Part shown: piece by piece, positions 45,883 through 59,482 of the stretch
Layout of the letters: every line of letters begins with the position of its first letter
Numbering within the stretch: position 1 is the stretch's first letter
DNA from: Cupriavidus respiraculi
GTDB taxonomy: Bacteria; Pseudomonadota; Gammaproteobacteria; Burkholderiales; Burkholderiaceae
Assembly (NCBI RefSeq): GCF_914271545.1
Contig: NZ_CAJZAH010000005.1
Location: forward strand, 186,001 to 250,000
Direction of reading: 5' to 3'
Length of the DNA stretch: 64,000 nt
Notes under the pieces: generated by a model
Databases searched by the model: none
What the model was told of the DNA's origin: nothing
Seen by the model: the letters and a program-made list of their open reading frames with translations, nothing else
Translations under genes and position numbers: made by a program

Positions 45883-46734
45883 CTAGTAGTTGTCCCGCTC
45901 GACCTTGATTTCCTGCAGGATGGTGGTGGCGATTTCCTCGATCGACTTGTGCGTCGACGACAGCCACTTGATGCCCTCGCGCCGCATCATGGCCTCCGCC
46001 TCGTTGACCTCGTAGCGGCAGTTTTCCAGGGCGGCGTATTTGCTGCCCGGGCGGCGCTCGTTTCGGATTTCGGTCAGGCGCTGCGGATCGATCGACAGTC
46101 CGAAGATCTTGCTCTTGAAGTCGTACAGCGCCGAGGGCAGGCGGCCGCGCTCGAAATCGTCCGGAATCAGCGGGTAGTTGGCGGCCTTCAGGCCGTACTG
46201 CATGGCCAGGTACAGGCTGGTCGGCGTCTTGCCGCTGCGCGAGACGCCCACCAGGATCACGTCGGCTTCGGCCAGGTTCTTGTGCGACTGGCCGTCGTCG
46301 TGCGCCAGCGAGAAGTTGATGGCCTCGATCCGGTTCTTGTACGCCTCGGTATCCGCGTTCTGGTGGAAACGCCCGATGGCGTGGGTCGATTTGAGCCCCA
46401 GTTCCTTCTCCAGCGGCTCGATAAAGGTCTGGAACATGTCCAGGATCATCGCCTTGGCGCGCCGGATCGCTTTGTTCGATTCCGCATTGACCAGCGTCGT
46501 GAACACGATAGGCTTGACGCCTTCGGCATAGAACGCCTCGTTGATCTTACCCACCGCGACATGTGCCTTTTCAGGCGTGTCGATAAATGGCATGCGCACC
46601 TTGCGGAACCGCATTTCGAACTGCGCCAGGATGGAATGGCTGAACGTTTCGGCCGTGATGCCGGTGCCGTCGGACACGATGAAAACAGTACGGACGGCCG
46701 GCTTTTCTTCGCGCGGCGCTTCGGGCGGTTGCAT
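45883..46734 (-). CDS. ppsR: PEP synthetase regulatory protein (bifunctional kinase/pyrophosphorylase)
   Basis: ADP-dependent threonine kinase and Pi-dependent pyrophosphorylase (DUF299) that inactivates and reactivates phosphoenolpyruvate synthase. The 283 residues (E. coli 277) have [14 protein letters not shown] near the start and the P-loop GVSRSGKT (163-170). The ATG at 46734 ([10 protein letters not shown]) starts just before the conserved core; the longer frame runs into the control region. It is divergent from its target gene ppsA. Confidence 0.94.
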   Translation of the reverse strand: MQPPEAPREEKPAVRTVFIVSDGTGITAETFSHSILAQFEMRFRKVRMPFIDTPEKAHVAVGKINEAFYAEGVKPIVFTTLVNAESNKAIRRAKAMILDMFQTFIEPLEKELGLKSTHAIGRFHQNADTEAYKNRIEAINFSLAHDDGQSHKNLAEADVILVGVSRSGKTPTSLYLAMQYGLKAANYPLIPDDFERGRLPSALYDFKSKIFGLSIDPQRLTEIRNERRPGSKYAALENCRYEVNEAEAMMRREGIKWLSSTHKSIEEIATTILQEIKVERDNY

Positions 46735-47112
46735 GTCTGGACAATTATTTGGAAGGGGTGCCCGCGAAAGTGTGGTGCGGCACGGTAGAATAGCGGCGAT
46801 CTTTTCGCTAAGCAATTCTGCGGGGCGCCGGCCCGGCATCCAATCCGGGGCGAGATTGTCGACAATGGGCGGTGACAGGGCTTTCCGGCAGAGCAGTCAT
46901 CCCGCCGGTCCCTCCTCGATCATGTCCGCCATGGTCGTCAACGCGCACGCATCGTCGGCCTGTCACGGCATGACAGACGATGCCGTGCGTCCCTCGGCGC
47001 CAGCCGCCGTCCCCCACGCGGGAATGCTTAGCCAAGCGATTCGTCCGGGCACAGAACGCCAACAACATACCGGGCGCAGGCGACAAGTTTCTTACTTCGT
47101 TTTGAGGCTGTT
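46735..47112. promoter_or_regulatory. Divergent control region between ppsR and ppsA
   Basis: A 378-bp gap without a supportable gene. It contains a perfect 12-bp palindrome ATTGTCGACAAT at 46855-46866, a candidate operator. The last 30 bases before ppsA are relatively AT-rich (TTTCTTACTTCGTTTTGAGG). I cannot assign -35/-10 pairs with confidence. Confidence 0.45.
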
Positions 47113-49506
<2,394 letters not shown>

Positions 49507-49520
49507 GATGGGAAGTTCCT

Positions 49521-49546
49521 CCCCTCTCCCGCTAGCGGGAGAGGGG
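49521..49546. repeat. REP-like palindrome after ppsA
   Basis: A single hairpin with 12-bp arms CCCCTCTCCCGC/GCGGGAGAGGGG and a TA loop. The arms are identical to both hairpins at 7799-7824 and 7862-7887. Confidence 0.75.
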
Positions 49547-49565
49547 GCAAGCCGGCGGACTATCT

Positions 49566-49599
49566 ACCCCCGTAGCGCCCTCGCGTTGCGGGGGTTTTT
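49566..49599 (+). terminator. Terminator downstream of ppsA
   Basis: ACCCCCGTAGCGC (49566-49578) pairs with GCGTTGCGGGGGT (49583-49595), with two G-T wobbles and a 4-nt loop, followed by TTTTGTTT. It lies just after the REP-like palindrome. Confidence 0.8.
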
Positions 49600-49633
49600 G
49601 TTTGTGCTTTCCACCTTCAACGAAAGGAGCTTC

Positions 49634-50068
49634 ATGGCGGCGCATTTCATCTGGTTTGCCCTGGCGGTCGTGCTGGTGATCGCGGAACTGGCGAGCCTGA
49701 CCCTGTACCTGCTGATGCTGGCGCTCGGCGCGGTGGCGGCCGGCATTGGCGCCGTGTTCGGCCTCGGTGTCGGCGCGCAGATCGTGATCGCGGCGCTGGT
49801 GGCGCTGGCCGGCTTCGCGGTGTTGCGGCGCCTGCCGTATGGCAAGGTCAGGCGCGGCGCGGCGGCCACCGATCCGAGCGTCAACCTGGATATCGGCCAG
49901 GAAGTCGACGTGCCGGCGTGGGACGCCGACGGCCGCGCGCGCGTGCCGTATCGCGGCGCGCAGTGGAACGTGCAGTTGCGCGAGGGCGCGGTGCCGATGC
50001 TCGCGCCCGGACGCTACCGGATCGTCGAGGTACGCGGCAATACGCTGTTCGTCATGCCGCGCCAGTAA
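49634..50068 (+). CDS. NfeD-like membrane protein
   Basis: Short NfeD-family protein (144 residues) with two to three N-terminal membrane helices (about residues 3-70) and a C-terminal OB-fold domain (about 85-144, IGQEVDVPAWDADGRARV). Such proteins pair with SPFH proteins, and the next gene is one. The ATG at 49634 follows GAAAGGAGC; the longer frame passes through the REP-like hairpin and terminator and is not coding. Confidence 0.87.
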   Translation: MAAHFIWFALAVVLVIAELASLTLYLLMLALGAVAAGIGAVFGLGVGAQIVIAALVALAGFAVLRRLPYGKVRRGAAATDPSVNLDIGQEVDVPAWDADGRARVPYRGAQWNVQLREGAVPMLAPGRYRIVEVRGNTLFVMPRQ

Positions 50069-50104
50069 GCTGGCCCCATTCCTTTTCTTCGTAACGGAGC
50101 TTTC

Positions 50105-51034
50105 ATGTTCGATGTCATTGGCAGCGCGCTGCCCCTGCTGGTTTTGATCGCCGTGATCGTGCTGCTGGCGCAGAGCCTGAAGATCGTGCCGCAGCAGCAT
50201 GCCTGGGTACTGGAGCGGCTGGGCAAGTACCACGGCACGCTCACGCCCGGGCTCAATGTGGTGCTGCCCTTTATCGACCGCGTGGCCTACAAGCATGTGC
50301 TGAAGGAAATCCCGCTCGATGTGCCGAGCCAGGTCTGTATCACGCGCGACAACACGCAGCTGCAGGTCGATGGCGTGCTGTACTTCCAGGTCACCGACCC
50401 GATGAAGGCCTCGTATGGATCGAGCAACTTCGTGGTGGCCATCACGCAGCTGTCGCAGACCACGCTTCGCTCGGTGATCGGCAAGCTCGAACTCGACAAG
50501 ACCTTCGAGGAGCGCGAGTTCATCAACCACAGCATCGTCAATGCGCTGGACGAGGCGGCGTCGAACTGGGGCGTCAAGGTGCTGCGCTACGAGATCAAGG
50601 ACCTGACGCCGCCCAAGGAAATCCTGCACGCGATGCAGGCGCAGATCACCGCCGAGCGCGAGAAGCGCGCGCTGATCGCGGCGTCCGAGGGCCGCCGGCA
50701 GGAGCAGATCAACCTGGCGTCAGGCGCGCGCGAGGCCGCCATCCAGAAGTCCGAGGGCGAGCGTCAGGCGGCGATCAATTCGGCGCAGGGCGAGGCGTCG
50801 GCGATCCTGGCGGTGGCCGAGGCGAATGCGCAGGCGATCGAGAAGATCGGCCGTGCGATCCGGGGCGAGGGCGGCATGGAGGCCGTCAACCTGAAGGTGG
50901 CCGAGGAATACGTCAATGCCTTCGGCAATCTGGCCAAGGCCGGCAATACGCTGATCGTGCCGGGCAACCTGGGGGACATGAGTTCGATGGTCGCGTCCGC
51001 GTTGCAGATCGTCAAAGGGCACAAGGCGGGGTAG
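50105..51034 (+). CDS. SPFH/stomatin-family protein (QmcA-like)
   Basis: Membrane-anchored SPFH protein of 309 residues, likely scaffolding a membrane microdomain with the upstream NfeD partner. One N-terminal hydrophobic segment (ALPLLVLIAVIVLLAQSL) precedes the stomatin domain (KIVPQQHAWVLERLGKYH; ITRDNTQLQVDGVLYFQV). A long Ala/Glu coiled coil (AEREKRALIAASEGRRQEQ) leads to the C-terminal NTLIVPGNLGDMSSMV. It resembles E. coli QmcA/YbbK. Confidence 0.9.
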   Translation: MFDVIGSALPLLVLIAVIVLLAQSLKIVPQQHAWVLERLGKYHGTLTPGLNVVLPFIDRVAYKHVLKEIPLDVPSQVCITRDNTQLQVDGVLYFQVTDPMKASYGSSNFVVAITQLSQTTLRSVIGKLELDKTFEEREFINHSIVNALDEAASNWGVKVLRYEIKDLTPPKEILHAMQAQITAEREKRALIAASEGRRQEQINLASGAREAAIQKSEGERQAAINSAQGEASAILAVAEANAQAIEKIGRAIRGEGGMEAVNLKVAEEYVNAFGNLAKAGNTLIVPGNLGDMSSMVASALQIVKGHKAG

Positions 51035-51045
51035 GTGGAACAGGT

Positions 51046-51069
51046 GCGCGGCGCGATAGGGCGCCGCGC
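51046..51069. other. Hairpin between convergent SPFH and smpB genes
   Basis: GCGCGGCGC pairs perfectly with GCGCCGCGC around a 6-nt loop and touches the smpB stop codon. It has no T-run. Its position suggests a shared terminator-like structure. Confidence 0.45.
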
Positions 51070-51521
51070 TACTCCTTGGCGCCGCCCTTCAGAATGCGCG
51101 CCTTCTCGCGCTGCCAGTCGCGGTTTTTCTCGGTCTCGCGCTTGTCGTACAGCTTCTTGCCCTTGGCCAGGCCGATCTCGCATTTGACGCGGCCGCGGGT
51201 GTAGTGCAGGTTCAGCGGCACCAGCGTATAGCCGCGCTGCTCGACCTTGCCGATCAGCTTGCTGATCTCGTCGGACTTGAGCAGCAGCTTGCGGGTGCGC
51301 ACCGGGTCGGGCGTGACGTGGGTCGAGGCGCTTTGCAGCGGGCTGATATGCGCGCCGATCAGGAACAGCTCGGCGTCGCGCACCACCACGTAGCCCTCCT
51401 TGATCTGCACGCGGCCGGCGCGGATGGCTTTCACTTCCCAGCCTTCGAGCACGATGCCGGCTTCATATCGCTCTTCGATGAAATAGTCGAAGAACGCCTT
51501 CTTGTTGTCTGCGATGGTCAT
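51069..51521 (-). CDS. smpB: SsrA-binding protein SmpB
   Basis: Binds tmRNA and positions it in stalled ribosomes for trans-translation. The 150 residues match the family: [38 protein letters not shown] and a C-terminal tail [23 protein letters not shown] needed inside the ribosomal channel. The ATG at 51521 gives the standard [13 protein letters not shown] start. It is divergent from ratA-ratB, as in many proteobacteria. Confidence 0.97.
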   Translation of the reverse strand: MTIADNKKAFFDYFIEERYEAGIVLEGWEVKAIRAGRVQIKEGYVVVRDAELFLIGAHISPLQSASTHVTPDPVRTRKLLLKSDEISKLIGKVEQRGYTLVPLNLHYTRGRVKCEIGLAKGKKLYDKRETEKNRDWQREKARILKGGAKE

Positions 51522-51704
51522 GCGTTGGGGAGAGAGAGGGCGGGATGCCGGGGCGGGATGCCGCTCGGCATGTCGCAAAGGATGTCCCTTGCTCCCGTGT
51601 CGGCTAAAATCCGGATTCTAGCAAACAGACCCGGGCCGGTATTGGCTTTTGCGCGCCGCCAGGCGGTAAAGGCAGGCGAGCCGGCCGTTCGGATTGATCG
51701 AGAT

Positions 51705-52142
51705 ATGGCAGACGTCCATAAGACCGTGCTGCTCGGCTACTCGGCCGAACAGATGTATGACCTGGTCACGCGCATCGAGGACTATCCCAAGTTCCTGCCC
51801 TGGTGCGGTGGCGTGGAAGTGTTCGAGCAGACCGAGACGCTGCTCGATGCCAAGCTCCATATCCACTTCAACGGCATCAAGCAGTATTTCCACACGCGCA
51901 ACACGCAGCAGCGGCCCACGCGCATCGACATGAATTTCGCCGATGGCCCGTTCAAGGCGTTCAACGGCTACTGGCATTTCATTCCGCTGCGGGCCGATGC
52001 CTGCAAGATCGAATTCCACCTGCACTACGAGTTCTCCAGCATTCTGCTGGAGAAAATCATCGGCCCGGTATTCAGCATGATCGCCAATACCTTTGTCGAT
52101 GCTTTCGTCAAGCGCGCCGAAGTCGTCTATGGCGCCAGCTGA
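51705..52142 (+). CDS. ratA: RatA-like START/ribosome-association protein
   Basis: Coenzyme Q-binding START-domain protein (Coq10/RatA family), 145 residues: YSAEQMYDLVTRIEDYPKFL at the start and FVDAFVKRAEVVYG at the end. E. coli RatA was described as inhibiting 70S assembly, and Coq10 homologues bind quinone; which role applies here is unknown. The ATG at 51705 starts just before the conserved HKTVLLGYSAEQMY. It overlaps ratB by 14 nt. Confidence 0.9.
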   Translation: MADVHKTVLLGYSAEQMYDLVTRIEDYPKFLPWCGGVEVFEQTETLLDAKLHIHFNGIKQYFHTRNTQQRPTRIDMNFADGPFKAFNGYWHFIPLRADACKIEFHLHYEFSSILLEKIIGPVFSMIANTFVDAFVKRAEVVYGAS

Positions 52143-52512
52143 TTTGCCGAGTTTGCCCAATTCGGCGTCCCCGGTTCGCGTCTCGGTCTGCTTCGCGCGG
52201 CCGGGCGAGGTATTCCTGCGGGATGTCGAGGTGCCGGCCGGCACCACGATCGCAGCGGCCATCGCGGCCTCGGGTTTGCTGCAGGCCTGCCCGGAGGTCG
52301 ATCCCGCGACGATGCGCGTGGGCATTTTCAGCAAGTTGAAGACGCCGGACACGGCGGTGCGCGAAGGGGATCGGATCGAGGTCTACCGGCCGCTGCTGGC
52401 CGACCCCAAGACCGCGCGGCGCAAGCGGGTGCTCAAGACCCGCCAGGGCGGCACGCGCGAAGGGCAGAAGTGGTTGCGAGGGGCGGTGGATACGCCCGAG
52501 CAGGGCAGCTGA
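52129..52512 (+). CDS. ratB: RnfH-family protein RatB
   Basis: Small ubiquitin-like beta-grasp protein (127 residues) of the RnfH family, of unknown biochemical role. The core VRVSVCFARPGEVFLRDVEV ... VREGDRIEVYRPLLADPK is typical, followed by a basic tail (TARRKRVLKTRQGG). The ATG at 52129 lies inside the end of ratA, indicating translational coupling. Confidence 0.87.
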   Translation: MAPADLPSLPNSASPVRVSVCFARPGEVFLRDVEVPAGTTIAAAIAASGLLQACPEVDPATMRVGIFSKLKTPDTAVREGDRIEVYRPLLADPKTARRKRVLKTRQGGTREGQKWLRGAVDTPEQGS

Positions 52513-52555
52513 GCGGTCGCGGCCCCGCGCCCCGGCCCCTTTTCAGCGCGGTGCG

Positions 52556-53095
52556 CTAGGCGCAGAACTTCGCCAGATCCGCGTTCGCCTTGCTCAACTC
52601 GGCCTCGCGCTGCGCGGCGTCCATCGGCTGCAGGCTGCCGTCCGGTCCCGCGACGGCGGTGCGCCGGCCCTGTTGCAGCGCCTCGGCGTAATGGCGCAGG
52701 CTCGCGCAGCGGCTCTGGCGCTCCAGCCCCGCCTGCAATTGCGCGGCTTCCTCCATCTCGACCTTGCGTTGCGCCTCGCGACGCTGCCGGAACGCGGCCT
52801 CGGCGTCCGGGGCGGGCCCGGCCGCCACGGCGGCCACGCCGGGTGCCTTGGCTTGCGGCGCGGGCTGGGTGTCCGGCTCGGTCACGGGGCGGAACTGGCC
52901 GGCAAAGCGATCCGGCACCTTGACGAGGCTGCGTGCGGGCACCGAGGGCGGGGGCGGCACGTCGCTGTAGACCATACGTCCATTGGTGTCGCGCCACTGC
53001 CACTGCGATTGCGCGGCGGCGGGCAAGGGCAGCACGGCCAGGCCGGCGAGGGCCATGCAGGCGAAAGCGGCGAAAGGCGGGAGGCAGCGGGTCAT
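52556..53095 (-). CDS. Secreted DUF4124-domain protein
   Basis: 179-residue exported protein. A Sec signal peptide (about 1-28, ending PAAA before QSQ) precedes a DUF4124 domain (QWQWRDTNGRMVYSDVPPPP, residues 30-50). A Pro/Ala linker and a Gln/Glu/Arg-rich coiled coil (residues 95-140) follow, with a pair of cysteines in the second half. The function of DUF4124 proteins is not known; envelope association is inferred. It converges on ratB and follows the DMT transporter on the same strand after 65 bp. Confidence 0.82.
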   Translation of the reverse strand: MTRCLPPFAAFACMALAGLAVLPLPAAAQSQWQWRDTNGRMVYSDVPPPPSVPARSLVKVPDRFAGQFRPVTEPDTQPAPQAKAPGVAAVAAGPAPDAEAAFRQRREAQRKVEMEEAAQLQAGLERQSRCASLRHYAEALQQGRRTAVAGPDGSLQPMDAAQREAELSKANADLAKFCA

Positions 53096-53160
53096 GGCGG
53101 CGCGCGGGGAGGCCAGATCGGACCCGGCGCGCGGGGGCGCCAGGTGACGTGCGCGCTAGT

Positions 53161-54123
53161 TTAGGCAGCTTTGTCGGTGGCGTGCAAGCGCACCGACCAG
53201 GCCACGCCGACCATCAGCAACACGATGGCGGCGATCTCCAGCGGGCGGGGCCAGCGCGCATCGAACACGAAGCCGTAGGCCAGCGCGAACAGCGTCTCGA
53301 ACACGATCATCTGCCCGGACAAGGTCAGCGGCAGCCGCCGGCTGGAGATATTCCACAGGTTGTTGCCGATCAGCGACGCGCCCAGCGCCACGGCGGCGTT
53401 GACCATCCAGAACCATTGCCAGTCCCGGCCGCTGCCCGGCGCCGTCAGCGCGTCGCCCGCCACCAGCCAGCCGACCAGCGCGAGGCACAGGGAGACCAGG
53501 CCGGTGGACAGCCCATACAGCGCCGACCATTCGTTGCCGCTGTACTGCGGATTGCGCTGCAGATAGCGGGCGTTGTCCACGGCATAGAGCGTCCAGCAGA
53601 TCAGCGCCCCCACCGCGCACAGCACGCCGGCCATCTTCTGCCATGCGGTGCGCGCCGCCTCCCCGGCGGCCGCCCCGTGGGCGCCGCCGCCATGGCCGGC
53701 GAACAGGTCGATATTGATGCAGGCGATACCGGCCGCGACCACCAGCAGCGGCCAGACCAGCCGGGACAGCGGCACCGCGCCGTGGTCGCGGCGGCCCATC
53801 AGCGTGACGGAGATGGGCAGGATGCCGATGATCAGGGAAGTGGGCCCGACGCCGGCGAGCTGGACGCCGAACGCCAGCAGCACGTAGTACAGGAGATTGC
53901 CGGTGAAGGCCTGGCGCAGCAGGGCGATGCAGTCGGCCCGCGTCAGCTTGCGGGCGATGCGGCGCATCAGGGGCAGGGCGGCGACGAAGGCGACCAGCCC
54001 GTAGGCCAGGTATCGCCCGATGGCCAGCTCCCAGGGGGAGAATACGGGCAGCAGCTTGGGGGCGATGAATACCATGCCCCAGAACGCGCCGGCCAGCAGG
54101 CCGCACAGTACGCCTATGCCCAT
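53161..54123 (-). CDS. DMT/EamA-family transporter
   Basis: Inner-membrane protein of 320 residues with about ten hydrophobic helices, beginning MGIGVLCGLLAGAFWGMVFIA and holding two EamA-like repeats (IIGILPISVTLMGRRDHGAV; SGQMIVFETLFALAYGFVFD). A His/Gly/Ala-rich loop (HGGGAHGAAAGEAA) separates the halves. The substrate is unknown. It is divergent from guaB and carries no operon partner of obvious function. Confidence 0.82.
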   Translation of the reverse strand: MGIGVLCGLLAGAFWGMVFIAPKLLPVFSPWELAIGRYLAYGLVAFVAALPLMRRIARKLTRADCIALLRQAFTGNLLYYVLLAFGVQLAGVGPTSLIIGILPISVTLMGRRDHGAVPLSRLVWPLLVVAAGIACINIDLFAGHGGGAHGAAAGEAARTAWQKMAGVLCAVGALICWTLYAVDNARYLQRNPQYSGNEWSALYGLSTGLVSLCLALVGWLVAGDALTAPGSGRDWQWFWMVNAAVALGASLIGNNLWNISSRRLPLTLSGQMIVFETLFALAYGFVFDARWPRPLEIAAIVLLMVGVAWSVRLHATDKAA

Positions 54124-54163
54124 CGATCCGCGTCCCCCGCCTGAAAAAAGCCTTCGAGCATAG

Positions 54164-55711
<1,548 letters not shown>

Positions 55712-55822
55712 GCGCCGACCGGGTCGCGCCGGCCGGTCCGCGGGGAGGCGGGATGCCGCCTCCCTCATCGGGGCCTGTCGCATTGCAGGGCAGGAAGCGA
55801 CAGCCACGTTCGAGGAGATGCG

Positions 55823-56408
55823 ATGAAGGTCCTGCTGAGAACCGTGCTGTTCTTCAACGCCTTGCTCTACCTGATGGCCGGCCTGCTGCTGCTGGTCGCG
55901 CCGTTCGCCACGCTGTACAGCGCGCTGCAGCTGCCCCAGCCGCAGCCGGCCATGTATGGCCAGTTGCTCGGCGTGGCGCTGGTGGGCATGGCGCTGCTGT
56001 CATGGCAGGCCACGGTCCACGGCGAGCTGGCCGCCGCCGTCGGGCGCACCATGGGCCAGGTCAACGTGGTCAGCGCGATGGTCGTCGCGGCATGGCTGGT
56101 GTTCCTGGACCTGCCGGTGCAGGGCGCGGGAAAGATCTGGCTGTGGCTGCTGGCGGCCATGCTGGGCATCTTCGCGCTGATGCTGCTGCCCACGGCCAAG
56201 ACCATCCGCATCCGCGAGCGCGAACAACGTAAAGCCCGACAGAACGACAAGACCCACGATATTGGCCCGGTGCCGGCGACGCCCGCCGGCCGTCCGTACC
56301 AGGCCCCAGAATTCCGGCGCGAGCCGGTCGTCACGCCGCCGCCCGGCTATGGTCCCGGCACGGAAGTGGTGACCGAGCCCGATCCGGTCGATACGCCACC
56401 CGCCCATC

Positions 56409-56434
<26 letters not shown>
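55823..56434 (+). CDS. Small membrane protein between guaB and guaA
   Basis: Unrecognised 203-residue protein with four predicted membrane helices in its first 135 residues ([65 protein letters not shown]). A charged, Pro-rich cytoplasmic-type tail follows (residues 135-203). The ribosome-binding site GAGGAGA is good. Its last 26 nt overlap the start of guaA in another frame, so it is probably translated with guaA. A role in purine metabolism is not implied by sequence. Confidence 0.75.
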
Positions 56435-58028
<1,594 letters not shown>

Positions 58029-58628
58029 GTGGACGTCCTTCGAAGACTATCGCCAGTTATCGAGAAATCGTCGTAACGCGTTGATTCGACAGGCAAAAAC
58101 GCGTCACGGCATCTATCGGTGGCTAGCGCCGGCCCGCGAAACGAGTTGACGGTGGCACTGGCGGTAAGAATTCGAGACCGGTTGAGACACACTCGCTCCC
58201 CATTTGAGACCTTTGCCGTCCTTGACGGTAAAGGTCTCGCCGCAGTGATCGAGCCGTCCATGACACGTCCACCGGGCGCTTCCTGCTGATTCCGCGGGGC
58301 TTGCGCATCCTCGGCCGCTATCCAGAGAAGGGCGGCCGCGCACAGTCACGTTTCTCTTCAGCTTGCAGCGAGCAGAACCGTCGATGCCGACCTCGCTCGG
58401 CCGGCATGGGCCCAGATCTCTCAGCGCCTCGGAAATTCGGCGAGCGCAGGCATGGCCTGCTGCGGAGCCTCCTCCATCACAGCCAATGCCCCGAGCCCCT
58501 GACGATGAGGCCCTCGAGGCTGGAATGCACCAGCTGGCCTGGTCGACCATCAGCGCGGCAGCCATTGCGAATTGCATGAATCGCAGGGAGGCATTCTCGA
58601 TCGTCTCCCCGGAGTCAGAGGGCCTGAG
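58029..58628. other. Gene-free, composition-shifted stretch after guaA
   Basis: 600 bp with no supportable gene. Spot counts give about 57 % GC at 58201-58260 against 68 % at 57001-57060 inside guaA. Short frames exist on both strands (a cysteine-containing one on the minus strand at 58113-58577 and one on the plus strand at 58363-58680), but none has a good start signal or recognisable similarity. It also holds a near-perfect inverted repeat at 58206-58238. It may be the remnant of an inserted element. Confidence 0.55.
58206..58238. repeat. 33-nt inverted repeat (15-bp stem, CTT loop)
   Basis: GAGACCTTTGCCGTC (58206-58220) pairs with GACGGTAAAGGTCTC (58224-58238) with a single G-T wobble and a 3-nt loop. 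It lies 178 bp after the guaA stop and lacks a T-run. Confidence 0.75.
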
Positions 58629-59378
58629 TCAAAGTTGGCTCATGCCGCCGTCGGCAATGATCTCGGAGCCCACGATGTAGGCCGACTCCGGCGCCGTCAG
58701 ATGCAGCACCGTCGCCGCGATCTCTTCCGCCGTGCCGAAGCGCCCGAGCGGGATCTGGCTCTGGATCTGCGCGGCTGTGGCCTCCTGCGCAGACGTATCC
58801 AGCCCCAACTTGCCGTAGATCGGTGTGGCGACCGGCCCTGGGCTGACCACGTTGACCCGCACGCCGCGCGGCAGCAATTCCGCCGACAGCGTCTTGGCTA
58901 GCGAGATGACCGCGGCCTTGCTGGCCGCGTAGACCGAAGAATTCGGCATTCCGATGCGAGCATTGATCGAACCATTGATCAGGATGGCCGCTCCCGGGTT
59001 GAGCAGCGGCAGCAGCGCTTGGAGCTGGAAGTAGGGGCCCTTGACGTTGGTGTCGAATATCTGCTCCCACAGGCGTTCGTCCACATCCGCAAAGGCGGCG
59101 AACTTGGCCACGCCGGCGTTGAGGAAAACGGCATCGAGGCGCAGGTCCAGTTCGGCAAGCCTACTGGCCAGCGCCTTGGCATCGGCCAGGTTGCCTGCAT
59201 CGTTGCGCAGACCAATGGCGTTGCCGCCCACCGCGGCCTGAGCTTGTGCCAGGGCGGCGGCATCCCGGCCCGTAATGACGACGCGGGCGCCTTCGGCGGC
59301 GAAAGCTTTGGCGGAGGCTAGGCCGATACCACTGCTGCCGCCGGTGACGAGTACGGTCTTATCGGAAAAGCGGTTCAT
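58629..59378 (-). CDS. SDR-family oxidoreductase
   Basis: Classical short-chain dehydrogenase/reductase of 249 residues; the substrate is unknown. Cofactor motif TGGSSGIG (12-19), NAG (87-89), catalytic Ser137 and the Tyr150...Lys154 pair (SVYAASK) are all present, and TGRD at residues 36-39 suggests NADP. It ends with VGSEIIADGGMSQL. The ATG at 59378 follows AAGGAGA on the minus strand, while the longer frame crosses the divergent LysR gene. It is probably regulated by that neighbour. Confidence 0.9.
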   Translation of the reverse strand: MNRFSDKTVLVTGGSSGIGLASAKAFAAEGARVVITGRDAAALAQAQAAVGGNAIGLRNDAGNLADAKALASRLAELDLRLDAVFLNAGVAKFAAFADVDERLWEQIFDTNVKGPYFQLQALLPLLNPGAAILINGSINARIGMPNSSVYAASKAAVISLAKTLSAELLPRGVRVNVVSPGPVATPIYGKLGLDTSAQEATAAQIQSQIPLGRFGTAEEIAATVLHLTAPESAYIVGSEIIADGGMSQL

Positions 59379-59482
59379 GAGTTTCTCCTTCGAAATCAGC
59401 GAATTGCTGTATCTGAATAATGGCGCAGCGTCAGAAGCTTTACGTATCATGTTCGTGATGAAATCGTGCGAAGGAATCGAAC
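59379..59482. promoter_or_regulatory. Divergent promoter/operator region of the SDR and LysR genes
   Basis: 104 bp, strongly AT-rich for this window (43 % GC counted over 59401-59460). It includes the inverted repeat ATCA-N6-TGAT at 59446-59459, a possible LysR-type site. Both flanking genes have AAGGA-type ribosome-binding sites. Confidence 0.5.

Noticed and set aside
49508-49633. 42-residue N-terminal extension of the NfeD-like gene
   Set aside because: It is translated from the REP-like palindrome and the ppsA terminator; the ATG at 49634 has its own ribosome-binding site.
58113-58577. 154-residue minus-strand frame with several cysteines
   Set aside because: It is downstream of the SDR stop on the same strand but lacks a start signal and recognisable similarity; it is kept only as part of the described gene-free stretch.
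58363-58680. 105-residue plus-strand frame after guaA
   Set aside because: No ribosome-binding site, no recognisable domain, and it runs into the convergent SDR gene.
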